A DNA stretch of 64,000 bases from Roseobacter ponti (GCF_012932215.1 NZ_CP048788.1:2108001-2172000); one strand, 5' to 3'. Shown: positions 53,067 to 62,114, counted from the stretch's first letter. Notes: generated by a model not told the origin, from the sequence alone. Numbers and translations are program-made.

Positions 53067-54410
53067 ATGAATACGCATTTCAGCCAGACCCGTAAAATCG
53101 ACCCCTCGCGCGGGGTGACGCTTGGCGATGGCAGCCCTAACGATATGGACCGGGTCGAGATCGGCCCGACGCAGCTTGCCTTCCGCGAATGGGAGGCCGC
53201 GGGGCTGGACCTCCCCGATCTCGACGCCATGCGCGCATACCGGCACCGGCGGCTTACCGATCACATCGTGGCGCGTGGCTATGCCGGGTTGCTGATGACT
53301 GATCCGCTGAACATCCGCTATGCCACCGACAGCACCAATATGCAGCTCTGGAACACCCATAACCCGTTCCGCGCCGTGCTGCTCTGTGCGGATGGTTATA
53401 TGGTGATGTGGGATTATAAGAACTCGCCGTTTCTCAGTGAATTCAACCCTCTGGTGCGCGAGCAACGCTCCGGCGCGGATCTGTTTTACTTTGACCGGGG
53501 CGACAAGGTGGGCGCCGCCGCCGAAGTGCTGGCCAATGAGATCCGGGTACTGCTTGCCGAACACGCGCCGGGCCTCAAACGCCTTGCCGGCGACAAGATC
53601 ATGCTGCACGGGTTGCGCGCGCTGGAAGCGCAGGGGTTTGAGGTGATGGACGGCGAAGAGGTCACCGAAAAGGCCCGCTCGGTCAAAGGACCCGATGAGA
53701 TCAAAGCCATGCGCTGCTCAAGCCACGCCTGCGAGACAGCGGTGCGGATCATGGAGGATTTCGCGCGGGCCAACGTCGGCGACGGTGTGACCTGCGAAAA
53801 CGATATCTGGGCCGTGCTGCACGCCGAGAACGTGCGCAGGGGCGGTGAATGGATCGAAACGCGGCTGCTCACATCCGGCCCGCGCACCAACCCGTGGTTT
53901 CAGGAATGTGGCCCGCGGGTCTGTCAGGCCAATGAGATCATCTCTTTTGACACCGATCTCGTGGGCGCTTACGGCATCTGCACCGATATCTCGCGCAGCT
54001 GGTGGATCGGGCCAGACAAGCCCCGCCCCGATATGGTCTATGCCATGCAGCACGGGGTCGAGCATATCATGACCAATATGCAGATGCTCAGACCCGGCGT
54101 GATGATCCCGGAGCTTTCTGCAGGCACCCATGTGCTGGATCCCGGGTTTCAGAAGCTGAAATACGGCTGTCTGATGCACGGCGTCGGGCTTTGTGATGAA
54201 TGGCCTCTGGTCGCCTATCCCGATCATGCGGTTGAGGGTGCTTATGACTATCCGCTGGAGCCTGGCATGTGCCTGTGTGTCGAAGCGCTGGTGAGCCCCG
54301 AGGGCGGCGATTTCTCCATCAAGCTTGAGGATCAGGTGCTGATCACCGAGGACGGCTTTGAGAACCTGACGGTTTATCCCTTTGATGACGCGCTGATGGG
54401 TCGCCTCTGA
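53067..54410 (+). CDS. dddP: Dimethylsulfoniopropionate (DMSP) lyase DddP
   Basis: Splits DMSP into dimethyl sulfide and acrylate in the cytoplasm. It is an M24-peptidase-like enzyme of 447 residues, the family length. The metal ligands recalled for the Ruegeria lacuscaerulensis DddP structure fall at the same numbers here: D295, D297, D307, H371, E406 and E421; D377, described as the catalytic base, is also present. This is the key reason the M24 fold is called a lyase and not a peptidase. Confidence 0.97.
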   Translation: MNTHFSQTRKIDPSRGVTLGDGSPNDMDRVEIGPTQLAFREWEAAGLDLPDLDAMRAYRHRRLTDHIVARGYAGLLMTDPLNIRYATDSTNMQLWNTHNPFRAVLLCADGYMVMWDYKNSPFLSEFNPLVREQRSGADLFYFDRGDKVGAAAEVLANEIRVLLAEHAPGLKRLAGDKIMLHGLRALEAQGFEVMDGEEVTEKARSVKGPDEIKAMRCSSHACETAVRIMEDFARANVGDGVTCENDIWAVLHAENVRRGGEWIETRLLTSGPRTNPWFQECGPRVCQANEIISFDTDLVGAYGICTDISRSWWIGPDKPRPDMVYAMQHGVEHIMTNMQMLRPGVMIPELSAGTHVLDPGFQKLKYGCLMHGVGLCDEWPLVAYPDHAVEGAYDYPLEPGMCLCVEALVSPEGGDFSIKLEDQVLITEDGFENLTVYPFDDALMGRL

Positions 54411-54420
54411 GCGTCTGTGT

Positions 54421-54441
54421 CGGGCTCAGCGAAAGAGCCCG
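54421..54441. terminator. Hairpin at the dddP / unknown-gene convergence
   Basis: CGGGCTC pairs perfectly with GAGCCCG around AGCGAAA, spanning the 3' end of the convergent gene. There is no U-run, so it is a weak terminator candidate. Confidence 0.4.
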
Positions 54442-55676
54442 GGCAGCAGATCGCTGAGCAGGGTAAATCCGCGTTGCGCCACCTGCTCTGCCGGCGAGAT
54501 CGTGCGACGCCGGACCGCAGCACCGTTAAGCCAGACCTCGACCCGTCCGGTGCCGGCGCCCGACATATGCCTGAAGTCACGTGCTTCGATGCCGAGACTT
54601 TCACCAAGCGCCATGGCCGCATCTGCATCTTCGGCATAAAAATAGCGGATGTGCGGTGTGCTGATGCGCATGTTCACCCGCTGCAGGCGCGCGATCTCGG
54701 CCTCAGAATTACCCAGCCGGCTGAGGTTTTCATCCAGTGCATGGCGGGGGATGCTCTCGGGCGCGTATACGAACATCCGCAACGGCGCACGCAGGCCCGT
54801 GGCACCGGCAAACCAGTCTTCCTTTTCAGGCGAGAGTGTCAGCGGCAGAACCGCAGGCGGCAGGCCGCCACTGCGTACAGCCGCACGCACGTCGGGCGGG
54901 CTGTCGTTGCGGGCCGGATCTACGGAGGTCCATGTGACATTTGACAATGCGGCAAACACCGGCGGGTCGGGCAGTTCAGGCGATATCTGATCCGCGCTGC
55001 TGAGAGCAAAGAGGCCGCCCTTGTCATAGGGCAGGACCAGGGTCTGTGTGATGGCCGTGGTTCCGGTTATGTCACTGTCTGCAGTCGTGGCTATCGCGGT
55101 GGTTGCCTGCATGGTGGTTGCCTGCACGGTGTCTGGCCCGGGTGTGGCCGATGCGGTTGTTTCTTCGACACTGCCGATCCCGTATCCGAGCATCAGACAG
55201 GCCGCCCCCGTCGCGACCATGCTGGCGCTCCGGCCGGTCACCTTCGGGCGTTTCAGCGCTGGCAGGGCGGCCAGCGCTGCGGGCACCAAGACCCCACGGC
55301 TCTGGCGGATGCTGTTCAGTTTCCGCAGAGTTTTTCCGGTGATCTGCGCGGCATCCGTCGCGGCATCTGCAAGGGCTGCAAGGATCCGGGCCCGTGCCCC
55401 GGCCTCCGGCGCATTCGGTGCAGGCACAGGCCTGTTGCGGGATGATCCTGCCCTGCCCGCTCCGGCCCGTGCGCCCGCAGGCGCGCCGGACCTCGTCTGC
55501 GTGCCGGAAGAAGGGCTTTCCTCTTCCCGCGCGGCGAGAACCTCCTCGCGGCGCAAACGGGCTTCTTCGAGCCGTTGCTCCCAGTTGCCCTTGCTCAGCA
55601 GGTCTTCGATATCCACAGAGGTTTCGTCCGCGGCGGCGCGGGATGTCTTCTCTGATACTGGCTTTTTCTGGGGCAT
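54426..55676 (-). CDS. Unknown inner-membrane protein with long extracytoplasmic domain
   Basis: 416 residues, no recognised family. A charged, coiled-coil-like N-terminus (LEEARLRREEVLAAREEE) and a Pro/Ala/Gly-rich linker precede one helix (about 160-180, MVATGAACLMLGYGIG). A Thr/Ala-rich stretch (about 185-225) follows, and then a C-terminal soluble part with IRYFYAEDADAAMALGESLGI (about 340-360) and VEVWLNGAA. The last segment recalls LytR_C/SPOR-like cell-envelope domains, but only loosely. ATG 55676 has GGGAGG upstream. Confidence 0.65.
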   Translation of the reverse strand: MPQKKPVSEKTSRAAADETSVDIEDLLSKGNWEQRLEEARLRREEVLAAREEESPSSGTQTRSGAPAGARAGAGRAGSSRNRPVPAPNAPEAGARARILAALADAATDAAQITGKTLRKLNSIRQSRGVLVPAALAALPALKRPKVTGRSASMVATGAACLMLGYGIGSVEETTASATPGPDTVQATTMQATTAIATTADSDITGTTAITQTLVLPYDKGGLFALSSADQISPELPDPPVFAALSNVTWTSVDPARNDSPPDVRAAVRSGGLPPAVLPLTLSPEKEDWFAGATGLRAPLRMFVYAPESIPRHALDENLSRLGNSEAEIARLQRVNMRISTPHIRYFYAEDADAAMALGESLGIEARDFRHMSGAGTGRVEVWLNGAAVRRRTISPAEQVAQRGFTLLSDLLPGLFR

Positions 55677-56125
55677 GTCTGGGCGCCTCCCGGGTCTGTG
55701 CTCTGCGGTACCGGCAGATCGGACGCAAAGCGTCTGACAGCTTACGCACTGGCTGCAAAACCGCAAAAACCGAACTGCAAATTGCGTTCAACTGGCGGTT
55801 TCCCGCTCAGGTGGACCGCGGCAGGAGCGTCCGGTAAGGCGCCTGAAACAGGACAGATTATGCCCGACCGCATGCACAGGCACAGGGCTTCTGCCCGCAT
55901 CTGAGCATGCTTTCGCGCACGCAGCGGCCCCGGACGAGGCTCCGCCGGACCCGGCCCGCACACCAGCGGCGGTCGCCGGGCAACCACCGGTGGGCGGGTC
56001 TCATTGCCGCGGTTCAGAGCCGGCACGTGGTCTCCGGCGTGCACGTCCCCGTGAGGTAACTGTCACAGGTCTTGCCAGCGCTGCCCGGCGCACCCACTCT
56101 GAGACCGCAGGACAGGAGCTTTCCC
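55677..56125. other. Gene-free 449-bp intergenic region
   Basis: Lies between the divergent unknown membrane gene and the hydrolase-OsmC gene. Only short Arg/Pro-rich frames are present and none has a start, ribosome site or homology worth calling. It should hold both promoters; no clear consensus boxes or strong inverted repeat were found. Confidence 0.6.
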
Positions 56126-57340
56126 ATGCCGACAGAGCGCATCACCTTTCCCGGACACGATGGCACCGAGCTTGCCGCACGGCTTGATCTGCCCGACGGT
56201 CCGCATCTGGCGACTGCGCTCTTTGCGCATTGTTTTACCTGCGGCAAAGACATTCCCGCCGCCCGCCGCATTGCGGCGCGTCTGGCGGGCGCCGGCATTG
56301 CTGTACTGCGCTTTGATTTTACCGGTCTGGGCCATTCGGGCGGCGAGTTTTCCAATACGTCTTTCACGTCGAATGTCGACGATCTCATTGCTGCTCAAGA
56401 ATACCTCAATGGCCGTGACATGGCCCCTTCGCTGATCATCGGTCATTCACTGGGCGGCGCCGCGGTTATCCGTGCCGCAGGCAGCATGCCGCAGATCAGG
56501 GCGGTGGCGACGATCGGCGCGCCTTTTGATCCCGGGCATGTCACCGATAATTTCAGCGACGCCCTGGATGAAATTCACGCGCAGGGCAGCGCCGAGGTGA
56601 GCCTTGGCGGGCGCCCCTTCCGCATCGGCAAAGGCTTTGTCGAGGATGTGTCAGAGGCGGCGCTGGACGACGCACTCGCAGGTCTCAGGGCCGCTCTGCT
56701 TGTGATGCACGCGCCGCGGGACGAGATTGTCAGCATCGACAACGCCAGCCGCATTTTCCTCGGCGCAAAACACCCCAAGAGCTTTGTCGCACTCGATACG
56801 GCCGACCACCTGGTGTCGGGCGCGGCAGACGCGGAATACGTGGCCGATGTGATCGCCACATGGTCTGCGCGCTATCTCGATCTCAGACGTCCTGCACCGC
56901 CGCCCGGCGCTCCTGAAGGCGTGGTGCGGGTGTCGGAGGCGGATCCTGACGGGTTTCTCACCGACATTGTCTCCGGCGAAGGGCATCACCTGCTTGCCGA
57001 TGAACCGCTGGCCTATGGCGGTACCAACAGGGGGCTGTCGCCCTACGGTCTGCTCTCAGCGGGTCTGGGGGCCTGCACCACTATGACCCTGCGCATGTAT
57101 GCCCGCCAGAAAGGCTGGCCCGTCCGCCATGTGTCAGTTGATGTCTCGCACAACAAGGTGCACGCGCAGGATGCGAAAACCTCCGTCGGCGACAAGATCG
57201 ACACCTGGCGCCGGCGTATTACGGTGACCGGAGATCTGACCGCGGATCAGCGCGCGCGGTTGCTCGAAATTGCCGATAAATGCCCGGTGCACCGGACCCT
57301 TGAGCGCAGCTCGACCGTAATCACCGAGCTTGCGGACTGA
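56126..57340 (+). CDS. Alpha/beta hydrolase - OsmC domain fusion
   Basis: 404 residues. About 1-250 is an alpha/beta hydrolase with nucleophile elbow GHSLGG (about S110) and a C-terminal His in DTADHLVSG (about 230). About 265-404 is an OsmC/Ohr-like domain with the cysteine of GLGACTTMTLRMYARQ (about C315) and KCPVHRTLERSS near the end. OsmC enzymes reduce organic hydroperoxides. The fusion suggests hydrolysis and detoxification of lipid peroxides in one protein. ATG 56126 with AGGAG 7 nt upstream. Confidence 0.92.
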   Translation: MPTERITFPGHDGTELAARLDLPDGPHLATALFAHCFTCGKDIPAARRIAARLAGAGIAVLRFDFTGLGHSGGEFSNTSFTSNVDDLIAAQEYLNGRDMAPSLIIGHSLGGAAVIRAAGSMPQIRAVATIGAPFDPGHVTDNFSDALDEIHAQGSAEVSLGGRPFRIGKGFVEDVSEAALDDALAGLRAALLVMHAPRDEIVSIDNASRIFLGAKHPKSFVALDTADHLVSGAADAEYVADVIATWSARYLDLRRPAPPPGAPEGVVRVSEADPDGFLTDIVSGEGHHLLADEPLAYGGTNRGLSPYGLLSAGLGACTTMTLRMYARQKGWPVRHVSVDVSHNKVHAQDAKTSVGDKIDTWRRRITVTGDLTADQRARLLEIADKCPVHRTLERSSTVITELAD

Positions 57341-57394
57341 CACCACGCACCAGCCGCCCGCCGGCGCGGGCTCAGATCGCCATCCTTCCCCGGC

Positions 57395-57437
57395 AAAAAA
57401 AATGAGGCACAGCCCCCGGGGGCTGCGCCTCGCATTT
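57395..57437. terminator. Bidirectional terminator between hydrolase-OsmC and bioY
   Basis: A long inverted repeat (GAGGCACAGCCCCC with GGGGGCTGCGCCTC) is flanked by A8 upstream and a TTTT tract downstream, serving both convergent genes. Confidence 0.9.
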
Positions 57438-57457
57438 TACCGGCTCTGCGGTGGCGT

Positions 57458-58063
57458 TCAGCCGCGTGCGTCGCCCACCAGTTTCCAGACTGCCGGCAGC
57501 AGCACCGCCGCCAGTACCAGCTTCAGCGCATCGCCGAGCAGGAAGGGTGTCAGACCCCACTGGAGGATCGGCTGGTCCCAGCCGTAAAGCTGGCCAAGCC
57601 ACAACAGCCCTGGCACATAAAGCAGCACGTTGCCGATCAGCATTGCCAGCGCCATCCAGACCACCGACCGGTCCCAGCCGCGTGATGCCAGTGCCCCGAG
57701 GGCCACCGTTGCGATCACATAGCCCAGCAGATAGCCGCCTGTGCTGCCCGTCATATACGCCAGACCGTTGAGCTCAGCCGTCGAGCTCTGGAAGATATCA
57801 AACCCGAGCGCTCCGATGATCATATACCCCATAATCGTGGTCAGCCCGAGCCGCGCGCCATAGGCGGCCCCGATGGTCAGCACAGCAAAAGTGCCCATGT
57901 TCATCGCGACAGGCGAGCCCGGCACCGGCACCTTGATGTTGGCAGCCACCGCCAGAAGCGCGATCCCTGTGATGACCAGAACGGCCTGTTTGACACGGCG
58001 GGCCGCACCGGTCTGCGGCCCGGTTATCTCTGCCAGTACGGAGTGAGAAGCGGTCAGTTGCAT
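57458..58063 (-). CDS. bioY: Biotin transporter S component
   Basis: 201 residues, six hydrophobic helices, with the BioY motif GYMIIGALGFDIF at the middle and the YMTGSTGGYLLGYVI signature at about 106-120. It binds biotin in an ECF-type or stand-alone transporter. No bioM/bioN neighbour is seen, so it may work alone or use a shared energising module. AGGAG precedes the ATG. Confidence 0.95.
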   Translation of the reverse strand: MQLTASHSVLAEITGPQTGAARRVKQAVLVITGIALLAVAANIKVPVPGSPVAMNMGTFAVLTIGAAYGARLGLTTIMGYMIIGALGFDIFQSSTAELNGLAYMTGSTGGYLLGYVIATVALGALASRGWDRSVVWMALAMLIGNVLLYVPGLLWLGQLYGWDQPILQWGLTPFLLGDALKLVLAAVLLPAVWKLVGDARG

Positions 58064-58138
58064 GGAAATCTGTCTCCTGTTGCGAATACTTATCTCTCTG
58101 AATGCCGCACCTGCAGCCCCTGCGCAAGGGTTCTGTCG

Positions 58139-58546
58139 TCAGGGCCGTCTGTATTGGCACTGCAGGGTGTAATCCTTGCGCGGCCCCTTCACCCGCCAGG
58201 ACACATTAAATTCAGGCCAGGCCGAAAAGTCATAGACCACGTCATAGCGATCCGGATCACACCAGTGTGTCGTCGCCCCGCCGAGGGCCGGAACCTGGTG
58301 GAAAAACCGGCCGTCTTCAAAAGAAACCTCAAGCCCCTGAGACCACCTGTACCGCCGCGTCGCGTGAAAGGGCGGCGCGTCACCCAGCGTCATCCGGCCT
58401 GCTTCGGTATACTCAGCACCCGTGCCCGCCGGATGCCAGGATGCGGTGCCTTCAAAACGGCCCCGCGTGCCATCTGCCTGCACCACGTTTTTACACAGCC
58501 GCCAGTCGCCTGCGAAATCCGCCAGCACGCGGGGGTCAGGTGTCAT
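58139..58546 (-). CDS. DUF6314 family protein
   Basis: 135 residues, soluble; DFAGDWRL (about 9-16), GRFEGTASWHP (about 28-38) and RYRWSQGLEVSFEDGRFFHQV (about 63-83) fit the DUF6314 pattern of a small beta-barrel, lipocalin-like protein. Function not known. It lies 75 bp upstream of bioY on the same strand and may share its transcript. Confidence 0.82.
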   Translation of the reverse strand: MTPDPRVLADFAGDWRLCKNVVQADGTRGRFEGTASWHPAGTGAEYTEAGRMTLGDAPPFHATRRYRWSQGLEVSFEDGRFFHQVPALGGATTHWCDPDRYDVVYDFSAWPEFNVSWRVKGPRKDYTLQCQYRRP

Positions 58547-58791
58547 AAACCGCTCTCTGCGGTCCGGAATTTCTTCCGGGCCGCGTCACTGCAGAACCTG
58601 CGCCGCGTCGGGGTCCTGATTATCCGCTGCCCGATCATCCGCCTTTCCTCACCGGCAACCGCCGGTCCGGCCGGCACCCCGGCACGGGATCTGACACGCT
58701 TTCCATTTCCCGCTCCTGCCTTGTGATGCCCTGTGCGGCAGTTTATGAGCCGCCTGAACCCGGACGCAATCGTAAATAAAGGACCGACCAG

Positions 58792-60102
58792 ATGATTCCC
58801 CGCTATTCCCGCCCCGACATGGTTGCCATCTGGAGCCCTGAAACAAAGTTCCGCATCTGGTACGAGATTGAGGCGCACGCCTGTGACGCGATGGCCGATC
58901 TGGGCGTGATCCCGCGCGAAAACGCAGACGCTGTGTGGAAGGCGAAAGATGTAGAGTTCGATGTGGCGCGTATCGACGAGATCGAGGCGGTCACGAAACA
59001 CGATGTGATCGCCTTTCTGACGCATCTGGCCGAGCATGTGGGCAGCGATCAGGCACGCTTCGTGCATCAGGGGATGACGTCGTCCGATGTGCTCGACACG
59101 TGTTTCAACGTTCAGCTTGTGCGCGCCTCCGACATCCTGATCGATGATGTAAAGGCGCTGCTGGCGGCGCTGAAGCGCCGCGCGTTTGAGTACAAAGATA
59201 CCGTGCGTATCGGGCGCAGCCATGGCATCCATGCGGAGCCCACCACTATGGGCCTGACCTTTGCACGGTTTTACGCGGAGATGGACCGCAACCTGAACCG
59301 GTTGGAAAAGGCGCGCTATGAAATCGCCACCGGAGCGATTTCCGGGGCTGTGGGGACCTTCGCCAACATCGATCCGCGCGTCGAAGAGCACGTGTGTGAA
59401 AAGCTGGGTCTCGCGCCCGAACCGATCAGCACTCAGGTCATCCCCCGCGACCGGCATGCGGCGTTTTTCGCGGCCCTCGGCGTGGTTGGCAGCTCAATCG
59501 AGAACATTGCGACCGAGATTCGCCATATGCAGCGCACCGAAGTGCTGGAAGCGGAAGAGTTTTTCTCTGCCGGCCAGAAAGGCTCTTCTGCCATGCCGCA
59601 CAAGCGCAACCCGGTGCTTACCGAAAACCTCACCGGGCTGGCGCGGCTGGTGCGGATGGCAGTGGTGCCTGCGATGGAGAATGTGGCCCTCTGGCATGAA
59701 CGCGACATCTCGCACAGCTCGGTGGAGCGCAATATCGGGCCCGACACAACGATTACGCTCGATTTTGCGCTGGCGCGGCTGACGCAGGTGATCGACAAGC
59801 TGGTGATCTATCCCGACAACATGCTGGCCAATATGAATAAGTTCCGCGGTCTCGTGATGAGCCAGCGGGTGCTGCTGGCGCTGACACAGGCCGGTGTGAG
59901 CCGCGAGGACGCCTATAAACTGGTGCAGCGCAATGCCATGAAGGTCTGGGAAGAAGGCAGGGATTTCAAAACCGAACTCCTTGCGGATGCGGATGTGACC
60001 GCAGCCCTCAGCCCTGCGGAGATCGAAGAGAAATTCGATCTGGGGTATCACACCAAACATGTCGATACGATCTTTGCGCGGGTGTTCAAAGAAGAGGCAT
60101 AA
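58792..60102 (+). CDS. purB: Adenylosuccinate lyase
   Basis: Releases fumarate from SAICAR and from adenylosuccinate in purine synthesis. 436 residues of the fumarase/aspartase superfamily. The signature GSSAMPHKRNP (about 264-274) and catalytic-region motifs THLAEHVGSDQARFVHQGMTSSD (partly) and IGRSHGIHAEP are present. AAGGA precedes the ATG. Following two small genes are independent units. Confidence 0.98.
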   Translation: MIPRYSRPDMVAIWSPETKFRIWYEIEAHACDAMADLGVIPRENADAVWKAKDVEFDVARIDEIEAVTKHDVIAFLTHLAEHVGSDQARFVHQGMTSSDVLDTCFNVQLVRASDILIDDVKALLAALKRRAFEYKDTVRIGRSHGIHAEPTTMGLTFARFYAEMDRNLNRLEKARYEIATGAISGAVGTFANIDPRVEEHVCEKLGLAPEPISTQVIPRDRHAAFFAALGVVGSSIENIATEIRHMQRTEVLEAEEFFSAGQKGSSAMPHKRNPVLTENLTGLARLVRMAVVPAMENVALWHERDISHSSVERNIGPDTTITLDFALARLTQVIDKLVIYPDNMLANMNKFRGLVMSQRVLLALTQAGVSREDAYKLVQRNAMKVWEEGRDFKTELLADADVTAALSPAEIEEKFDLGYHTKHVDTIFARVFKEEA

Positions 60103-60137
60103 GCGGGTCGGGCACCAGGGACGTATTCGCATTTTTG

Positions 60138-60165
60138 TTGACCCCGGGTCAGGCGATGCTACCAT
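60138..60165 (+). promoter_or_regulatory. Possible promoter of the small secreted protein gene
   Basis: TTGACC (60138-60143) and TACCAT (60160-60165), 16 nt apart, lie 33 bp before the start at 60198. The -10 box is a poor match. Confidence 0.35.
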
Positions 60166-60197
60166 CGATAGCATTCATGAACTTCAGGAGAACCGCA

Positions 60198-60356
60198 ATG
60201 ACGATCAGAACTATGGCCGCCGCTGTGGCGCTTTCTCTGACACCGGTTATCGCTTTAGCGGCGGGCTGCAACTACGAGCGTCAGGTTATGTCCTGCGCTG
60301 ACGGCACCGTTTATGACAGCGAATCCGGAAAGTGCGTGGTCAGCGTCAACAGCTGA
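60198..60356 (+). CDS. Small secreted cysteine-containing protein
   Basis: 52 residues: signal peptide (about 1-22, ending ALAA), then a ~30-residue mature chain with three cysteines. The last two frame a motif C-x4-V-Y-D-x2-SGKCV. The same spacing occurs in the next gene's product. Good GGAG ribosome site. Family not recognised. Confidence 0.7.
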   Translation: MTIRTMAAAVALSLTPVIALAAGCNYERQVMSCADGTVYDSESGKCVVSVNS

Positions 60357-60378
60357 ACACGAGACAAGACTTCAAACT

Positions 60379-60412
60379 GTAAAGGCGCGCTGCTGCAGTG
60401 CGCCTTTACGCA
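60379..60412 (+). terminator. Hairpin between the two small secreted protein genes
   Basis: GTAAAGGCGC pairs with GCGCCTTTAC (60379-60388 with 60400-60409) around an 11-nt loop. The downstream U-tract is short, so it is a possible terminator. Confidence 0.6.
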
Positions 60413-60463
60413 TTGCGGCGGTGCGCTATCTCTCACGGTACCGGTAACAAGGAGCATAGCGTA

Positions 60464-60982
60464 ATGAGAACCCTGCTGATCGCGTCCCTGCTTTTGCCCA
60501 CTATCGTTTGTGCTGACGGCGGCGATGTTGAGCCGCCCGCCCCGCCTGCATCTGATTGCAAAGGCGCGCAGGTCTTTGATGAAAAGTCCGGCAAATGCGT
60601 CGATGCCAAAGAAAGCGGCCTCGACCGGGATCAACTTTATACCACCGTGCGACAACTGGCATGGGCCGGACGCTACCACGATGCGCAGAACGTTCTCGAT
60701 GCGATGGATCCCCACGATCCGGGCCGTCTTACCTATATGGGCTTCACCCACCGCAAGCTGGGCAACACCGGTCTGGCCATGATGTTCTATCGCGAGGCGA
60801 TTGACCGCGATCCGGCAAATATAACGGCGCGATCTTATATGGGTCAGGGTTTTGTCGAACAGGGTCAGGTGACCAAAGCCATCGCCCAGTTGCAGGCCAT
60901 CCGGCGACACGGAGGCAGCGGCACCTGGTCTGAGACCTCGCTGCGCAACGCGATCGCTACCGGGGCAACTTATAACTACTGA
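60464..60982 (+). CDS. Secreted tetratricopeptide-repeat-like protein with Cys motif
   Basis: 172 residues: signal peptide (about 1-16, ending CA), then a short region with C-x4-V-F-D-x2-SGKCV (about 30-45), shared with the previous gene. TPR-like helices follow (TYMGFTHRKLGNTGLAMMFYREAIDRDPAN, in part, at about 87-115; then a second repeat). ATG 60464 with AAGGAG upstream. It probably binds a partner in the periplasm; the partner is unknown. Confidence 0.75.
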   Translation: MRTLLIASLLLPTIVCADGGDVEPPAPPASDCKGAQVFDEKSGKCVDAKESGLDRDQLYTTVRQLAWAGRYHDAQNVLDAMDPHDPGRLTYMGFTHRKLGNTGLAMMFYREAIDRDPANITARSYMGQGFVEQGQVTKAIAQLQAIRRHGGSGTWSETSLRNAIATGATYNY

Positions 60983-61040
60983 CTTCAGCCAAATCTTTAC
61001 CTTTAGCTGCCATGTTAACCTTAGATGTTAAAGGCGGGTA

Positions 61041-62114
61041 ATGATGAACGATATGGTACCTATGACCTCCTTCCCGGCGCTGCCGGGCGGGAGCAACACC
61101 GGCACACCGGCAAAGCTGAGCCGCCGGGCAAAAGCGGCCGTTGTGGTCCGGCTGCTGCTGAATGAAGGCGCTGATATTCCGCTTGAGGATCTGCCGGAGA
61201 ACCTTCAGGCACAGCTCACACAGCAGATGGGGTCCATGCGCTTTGTGGATCGCGACACTCTCTCTGACGTGATCGGTGAGTTTGCCGGAGAGCTGGAGAG
61301 CATCGGCCTGTCCTTTCCGGGCGGTATCGCGGGTGCCTTGGATGCGCTTGACGGACGGATCTCCAAACAGACCGCTGCGCGGCTGCGCAAAGAGGCCGGC
61401 GTGCGCGAATACGGCGACCCCTGGGAACGGCTGCAACAGCTTGGCACCGAGAAGCTCCTGCCGGTGCTTCAGAACGAAAGTACCGAAATTGCCGCGGTTT
61501 TATTGTCTAAAATTGATGTGAAACGCGCAGCCGAGCTGCTGGGCCAGCTGCCCGGGCCCGAGGCGCGGCGCATTACCTATGCCGTGTCCCTGACCAGTGC
61601 GGTCACACCGGATGCGGTCGACAGGATTGGTCTGTCGCTTGCAGCCCAGCTTGATGCGGAGCCTGTCGGGGCCTTTGACAGCGGCCCGGTCGAGCGCGTG
61701 GGCGCAATCCTGAATTCCACGACATCGACGACCCGCGACGATGTGCTCGAAGGGCTTGACGAGACGGACGCCGGTTTTGCGGAAATGGTGCGTCGGGCGA
61801 TCTTTACCTTCGGCAATATACCGCAACGGATTGCGGCACGGGATATCCCCCGTGTTGTTCGCGGTCTCGACCAGGACATGCTGATTACCGCCCTCGCCGG
61901 TGCCGGTGCCGCAGGGGTTCAGAAATCGGCTGATTTCATCCTGGAAAACATGTCCGGACGCATGGCCGATCAGCTGCGCGAAGCGGTGGAAGAGCGGGAA
62001 AGCGTCAAAACCTCTGACATGGAAGAGGCGACCGCGACGATTGTCCGGTCCATCCGCGAAATGGAAGCCAGCGGCGAGCTTCTGCTTATTGTCGATGACG
62101 AAGACGGCGGCTGA
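61041..62114 (+). CDS. fliG: FliG-like flagellar motor switch protein, divergent
   Basis: 357 residues, aligning with FliG through FTFGNIPQRIAARDIPRVVRGLDQD (the part of the torque domain) to EMEASGELLLIVD. The middle domain keeps LLSKIDVKRAAELLGQLP but replaces the EHPQ motif with NEST. In the torque helix, alignment with E. coli suggests K264 to Ala, D288 to Glu, D289 to Ala and R297 to Lys, while R281 is kept. No other flagellar gene is nearby. Function in a motor is likely but not certain. Confidence 0.8.
   Translation: MMNDMVPMTSFPALPGGSNTGTPAKLSRRAKAAVVVRLLLNEGADIPLEDLPENLQAQLTQQMGSMRFVDRDTLSDVIGEFAGELESIGLSFPGGIAGALDALDGRISKQTAARLRKEAGVREYGDPWERLQQLGTEKLLPVLQNESTEIAAVLLSKIDVKRAAELLGQLPGPEARRITYAVSLTSAVTPDAVDRIGLSLAAQLDAEPVGAFDSGPVERVGAILNSTTSTTRDDVLEGLDETDAGFAEMVRRAIFTFGNIPQRIAARDIPRVVRGLDQDMLITALAGAGAAGVQKSADFILENMSGRMADQLREAVEERESVKTSDMEEATATIVRSIREMEASGELLLIVDDEDGG

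Noticed and set aside
55742-56044. 100-codon minus-strand frame in the 449-bp gap
   Set aside because: Arg/Pro/Ala composition, no ribosome site, no family; typical of random GC-rich frames.
58064-58110. BioR-type operator upstream of bioY
   Set aside because: Best match to TTATCTATAA is 7 of 10 and lacks the dyad symmetry.
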